From Streptomyces sp. A1277 (GTDB taxonomy: Bacteria; Actinomycetota; Actinomycetes; Streptomycetales; Streptomycetaceae): a stretch of DNA of 64,000 nt. Shown here in pieces: positions 56,301-62,300 of this stretch; the first letter of the stretch is position 1, and every line of letters starts with the position of its first letter. Both the position numbers and the translations under genes were made by a program. The stretch is taken from contig NZ_SSBI01000033.1 in NCBI RefSeq assembly GCF_004795015.1, positions 1 to 64,000 of the forward strand, read 5' to 3'. The notes beneath the pieces are model-generated. The model was not told the DNA's origin. It made no database searches and worked only from the letters and a program-made list of their open reading frames with translations.

Positions 56301-59300
56301 CGGCCTCTCGCTGTCCGCCACGTTGGTCTTCGACCACCCCACCTCGGCGGTACTCGCCGACTTCCTGGTCGACCGGCTGCTGGGGACCGAACAGCGGCCC
56401 GAACAGGTCGAAGCCGCCCACGCGGTCCTGGACGAGCCGGTCGCGATCGTCTCCATGGGCTGCCGCTTCCCCGGCGGCGCCACGGACCCGCAGAGCCTGT
56501 GGCAGCTGATCTCCGGGGCGGCCGACGCCATCACCCCGTTCCCCACCGACCGGGGCTGGGACCTGGAAGCGCTCGACGCCGCCGGTTCCGCCTTCACCCG
56601 TGAAGGCGGCTTCCTCTCCGGTGCCGCCGACTTCGACGCCGCCTTCTTCGGTATCTCGCCGCGCGAGGCCCTGGCCATGGACCCGCAGCAGCGGCTGCTC
56701 CTCGAAGTCGCCTGGGAGTCCCTGGAACGCGCGGGCATCGCCCCGCTGTCCCTGAAGGGCGACAAAGTCGGCGTCTTCGTCGGAGCCGGCAGCTCCGGCT
56801 ACCTCAGCCAGGTGAACGACGTGCCCGACGGAGTCGGCGGCCACCTGATCACCGGCAACTCGGGCAGCGTCCTGTCCGGCCGGATCTCGTACGCGCTGGG
56901 CCTGGAGGGCCCGGCCGTCACCGTCGACACGGCCTGCTCGTCCTCGCTCGTCGCCCTGCACCTCGCCGTGCAGGCGCTCCGTTCGGGGGAGTGCTCGCTC
57001 GCGCTCGCCGGCGGTGCCACGGTCATCGCGGGCCCCGACGCGTTCATCGACTTCGCCCACCAGGGCGGCCTGGCCACCGACGGCCGCTGCAAGGCGTTCT
57101 CCGACGACGCCGACGGCACCGGCTGGAGCGAGGGTGTCGGCCTGCTCCTGGTGGAGCGGCTGTCGGACGCGCAGCGCAACGGCCACCAGGTGCTGGCGGT
57201 CGTGCGCGGCACAGCGGTCAACCAGGACGGTGCGTCGAACGGCCTCACCGCCCCGAACGGTCCCTCGCAGCAGCGGGTCATCCGCCAGGCGCTGGCCAAC
57301 TCCGGCCTGACCGGCGCGGACGTGGACGCGGTCGAGGCGCACGGCACGGGCACCTCGCTCGGTGACCCGATCGAGGCGCAGGCGCTGCTTGCCACGTACG
57401 GCCAGGACCGGCCCGCCGACCGGCCGCTGTGGCTGGGGTCGGTCAAGTCGAACATCGGGCACACGCAGGCCGCCGCCGGTGTCGCGGGCATCATGAAGAT
57501 GGTCCTCGCGCTGCACCACGCCGAGCTGCCCAGGACCCTCTACGCGGACACCCCGTCCTCGCACGTGGACTGGACGGCGGGCGCGGTGGAGCTGCTGGCG
57601 GAAGCCCGGCAGTGGCCGCGTGGCGAGCGCCCGCGCCGCGCGGGTGTGTCGGCGTTCGGCGTCAGCGGCACCAACGCCCATGTGATCGTCGAGGAGGCGC
57701 CCGCCCGGGAGCCGGAGCCGGAGGCGGCTTCGGACACCACTCTGCCGGTGGTGCCGTGGGCCGTGTCGGCGCGCTCCGCGGAGGGCCTGGCCGCACAGGC
57801 CGGCCGACTGGCGGACGCGGTGGCGGGTCTGGACGCGGCCGACATCGGCCTGTCCCTCCTCACCACCCGGTCGCCTCTGGAACACCGGGCGGTCGTCCTC
57901 GGCGGCGACGCCGGCGAACTGCGTACGCGCCTCGATGCGCTGGCAGCCGGTGAGCCGACGCCCGGCCAGGTGTCGGGCATCTCCCGCGACGGCCTGACCG
58001 GCTTCGTGTTCTCGGGCCAGGGCGGCCAGCGCGTCGGCATGGGCCGGGAGCTGGCGGAGGCGTTCCCGGTGTTCGCCACCGCCCTGGACGAGGTGTGTGA
58101 GTACTTCGACGGCCTGCGTGAGGTGATGTTCACCGATGCGGAGGCGCTGAAGAACACAGGCTGGGCGCAGCCCGCGCTCTTCGCGGTTGAGGTGGCGTTG
58201 TTCCGGCTGGTGGAGTCGTGGGGGGTGCGCCCGGACTACCTGGTCGGGCATTCGGTGGGTGAGCTGGCCGCCGCGCATGTGGCCGGGGTGTTCTCGCTGG
58301 CGGATGCGTGCCGACTGGTGGCCGCACGCGCCGGGCTGATGCAGGCACTGCCCGCCGGTGGCGCGATGTGGGCGGTACGGGCCACGCTGGACGAGGTCAC
58401 TCCGCTGCTCGTGGAGGGCGTCTCAGTGGCGGCGGTCAACGCCCCCGGCCAGGTCGTCCTGTCGGGTGCCCGTGAAGCGGTCGAGGCGGTGGCGAACCGT
58501 CTGCCCGATCGCCAGGGCCGCCGGCTGGAGGTCAGCCACGCCTTCCACTCGGTGCTGATGGACCCGATGCTGCCCGAATTCGCGCTCGCCGCAAGCGGGT
58601 TGACGTACGACAGCCCCCGTATCCCCATCGTCTCCACCCTCACTGCCGAGCCGGTCACCGAGTTCACCGCGTCGTACTGGGTGGACCAGGTACGCGGCAC
58701 GGTCCGCTTCGCCGACGCGGTTACCCACCTGAAGTCCCTCGGTGTCACCCGGTTCCTGGAGCTGGGCCCGGACGCCACGCTGATCGGTGCGGTCGATGAG
58801 ACGTACGACGGCGACGCCCTCGCCGTGGCGGCCCTGAACCGCAAGCAGCCCGAGCCCGCCACCGCGGTCACGGCGCTCGCCCGCCTCTGGGCGGACGGGG
58901 CGGATGTCGACTGGGGGGCGTTCTACGCGCCGACCGGCGCCCGTACCGTCGCTCTGCCCACGTACGCCTTCCAGCACCGGCGCTACTGGCTGGACGGCGG
59001 CTCCGGTGTCGTGGACGCCGGAGCCCTGGGGGCCGAGCCGCTCAAGCACCCGCTGCTGAGCGCGGCGGTGGAGCTCTCCGACGGTGACGGGCACGTGTTC
59101 ACCGGCCGGATATCCGCCCGCACCCACCCGTGGATCGCCGAGCACCAGGTCGCGGGGGAGGCGGTCTTCCCCGGCACCGGTTATGTGGAACTCGCCGTCC
59201 GTGCCGGTGACCACCTGGCCTGCGACCGGATCGACGAACTCGTCCTCGAAGCCCCGCTGGTCCTGCCGGAACGGCAGGCGGTCCAGCTGCAGGTCGTGGT

Positions 59301-62300
59301 CGACACCGCCGACGCGGCCGGCAGCCGCTCCTTCCGCATCAGCTCCCGCACCGGCGGCCGGCCGTGGACACGCCACGCGAGCGGCGTCCTCGGCACCGCG
59401 CCCGGACGGCAGCACGCCGGGCTCACCGCCTGGCCGCCCGCCGGGGCCACCGCCGTCGCCATCGACGGCCACTACCCGGCCCGCGCCGAGAACGGCTTCG
59501 GCTACGGGCAGATCTACCAGGGCCTGACCGCCGTCTGGCGGCGGGACGCGGAACTGTTCGCCGAGGTCGTGCTCGGCGACGAGTTCCGGGGCGAGGCCGA
59601 CCGGTTCGGCCTTCACCCGGCCGTACTCGACGCCGCACTCCAGGCACTGTCGTACGACGAGAGCGCGGCGGGAGCGGCCCGGCTCCCCTTCGTCTGGAGC
59701 GGGGTCACCCTGCACGCGAGCGGGGCGTCCCTGCTGCGCGTCGCCATCGCGCCGGGCGCGGCGGACGGCGCGTACACCGTCACCGTCGCGGACACCTCGG
59801 GCGAACCCGTGCTGACGGCGGACGCGTTGACCCTGCGGCCCTATGACGGCACCCCGTTCTCCGCCCCCGCGCAGGGGCCGACGGCCACAGCGGCCCCCGA
59901 GGCCGATGCGGATGCCCCGGCGCCCCGCCCGTCCGCGCGCCGCAAGGCCGCCGCGGCCGTGTCCGGCGGCGGTCAGGCCCTCCGCGACCGCCTCGCCGCG
60001 CTGCCCCGGCAGGAACAGCGCGACGCCCTGCTGGAGATCGTGCGCCGCCGCGCCTCGATCGTCCTGGAGCAGCCTCCTACGCAGGCGATGAACGCCGAAC
60101 TGCCGTTCCGTGAACTCGGCTTCACCTCCCTCACCGCCGTCCAGCTGCGCGAGGCGCTCGGGGAGGAGACCGGCCTGCGGCTGCCCGCCACGCTCGTCTT
60201 CGACTACCCGACACCGCGCGCCCTGGTCGACCACCTGCGCGACGAACTCCTCGGCGGGGACGAGCCCGTCACCGCTCCGGCGCTGCGGACCCGTGCGAGC
60301 ACGGACCTGGACGACCCGATCGCCATCATCGGCATGAGCTGCCGCTACCCGGGCGGCATCCACACCGCCCAGGACCTGTGGCGACTCGTCGCCGAGGGCA
60401 CCGACGCGATCTCCGGCTTCCCGACCGACCGGGGCTGGGACCTGGACGCGCTGTACGACCCGGACCCGGACAACCCCGGCACCTGCTACGTCCACGAGGG
60501 CGGGTTCCTGCACGACGCGAGCCGGTTCGACGCGGCCTTCTTCGGCATCAGCCCGCGCGAGGCCGTCTCCATGGACCCGCAGCAGCGGCTGCTCCTGGAG
60601 ACGTCCTGGGAGGCGATGGAACACGCCGGCTTCGACGTCCACTCGCTGCGCGGCAGCAGCACGGGCGTCTTCGCCGGGGTGACCTACCAGGACTACGGCG
60701 GCCTGCTCGCGGTCGCGAAGGAGAGCTCCGAGGGCTTCCTCGGCACCGGCAACTCGCCCAGCGTCCTGTCCGGCCGGGTCTCGTACTCCTTCGGCCTCGA
60801 AGGCCCCGCCGTCACGATCGACACGGCCTGCTCCTCCTCCCTGGTCGCGCTGCACTCGGCCTGCCAGGCCCTGCGTGAGGGCGACTGCACCATGGCGCTC
60901 GCCGGTGGTGTGACGGTCATGTCCACCCCCATCTCGCTGATCGAGTTCAGCCGCCAGCGCGCCCTGGCCGAGGACGGCCGCTCCAAGCCGTTCTCCGAGG
61001 ACGCGGACGGGGCGAGCTGGGGCGAGGGCGTCGGCATGCTGCTCCTGGAGCGGCTGTCGGACGCCCGGCGCAACGGACACCGTGTGCTGGCCGTCGTGCG
61101 CGGCACAGCGGTCAACCAGGACGGTGCGTCGAACGGCCTCACGGCGCCGAACGGTCCCTCGCAGCAGCGGGTGATCCGCCAGGCGCTGGCCAACTCCGGC
61201 CTGACGGGCGCGGACGTGGACGTGGTGGAGGCGCACGGCACCGGTACCTCGCTCGGCGACCCGATCGAGGCACAGGCCGTGCTCGCGACCTACGGCCAGG
61301 ACCGTGCGGAGCACGACCCCCTGTGGCTGGGCTCGATCAAGTCGAACATCGGTCACGCGCAGGCGGCTGCCGGTGTGGCGGGTGTGATCAAGATGGTGCA
61401 GGCGATGCGGCACGGTGTGATGCCGAAGTCGCTGCACCTGGGTACGCCGTCGTCGCATGTGGACTGGTCGGCGGGTGCGGTGGAGCTGCTGGCGGAGGCC
61501 CGTGAGTGGCCGCGTGGTGAGCAGCCGCGACGGGCGGGTGTGTCGGCGTTCGGGATGAGCGGGACGAACGCGCACGTGATCCTGGAGGAGGCGCCTGCCC
61601 CGGAGGCTGCGGAGCCGGTGCAGTCGGATTCGTCGTCGGTGGTGCCGTGGTTGCTGTCGGGGCGGAGCGCCGATGCCCTGCGGGGTCAGGCCGCCGTGCT
61701 GGGCGCGCTGGCCGACGCCGATCCGGTGTCGGTGGGGTGGTCGTTGGCGACGACGCGTGCGCGGTTCGAGCATCGGGCTGTGGTGCTGGGTGCGTACGGG
61801 GCCGGGCTGGGCGCGTTGGCGGGCGGTGAGCCGTCGGCTGGTGTGGTGTCGGGCGTGGCTGGCCCGGTGGGTCGGTCGGTGTTCGTGTTCCCGGGTCAGG
61901 GGGCGCAGTGGGTGTCGATGGGTGCCCGGTTGCTGGATGAGTCGCCGGTGTTCGCGGGGGTGGTCGCGGAGTGTGAGGCCGCGATGTCCGGGTTGGTGGA
62001 TTGGTCGGTCACCGATGTGTTGCGCGGGGCGGTGTCCTTGGAGCGGGTCGATGTGGTCCAGCCGGCTTCCTTCGTGGTGATGGTGGGTTTGGCGGCGGTG
62101 TGGCGGTCGTTCGGTGTCGTGCCGGCGGCTGTGGTGGGTCACTCGCAGGGGGAGATCGCTGCCGCGTATGTGGCGGGGGCGTTGTCGCTGGAGGATGCGC
62201 TGCGGGTGGTCTGCGTGCGCAGTGGGGCGATTGCCGGGTTGGCGAGCGGGGCCGGGACGATGGCGTCGGTCGGTGCCGGTGTCGTCCAGGTGGAGGAGAT

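Noticed and set aside
49561..58278. Very long open frame (about 2,900 codons) on the minus strand opposite PKS 3
   Set aside because: It is an antisense shadow created by GC-biased codons. It is rich in Arg, His, Gly and Gln, has no domain, and lies opposite clear PKS domains.
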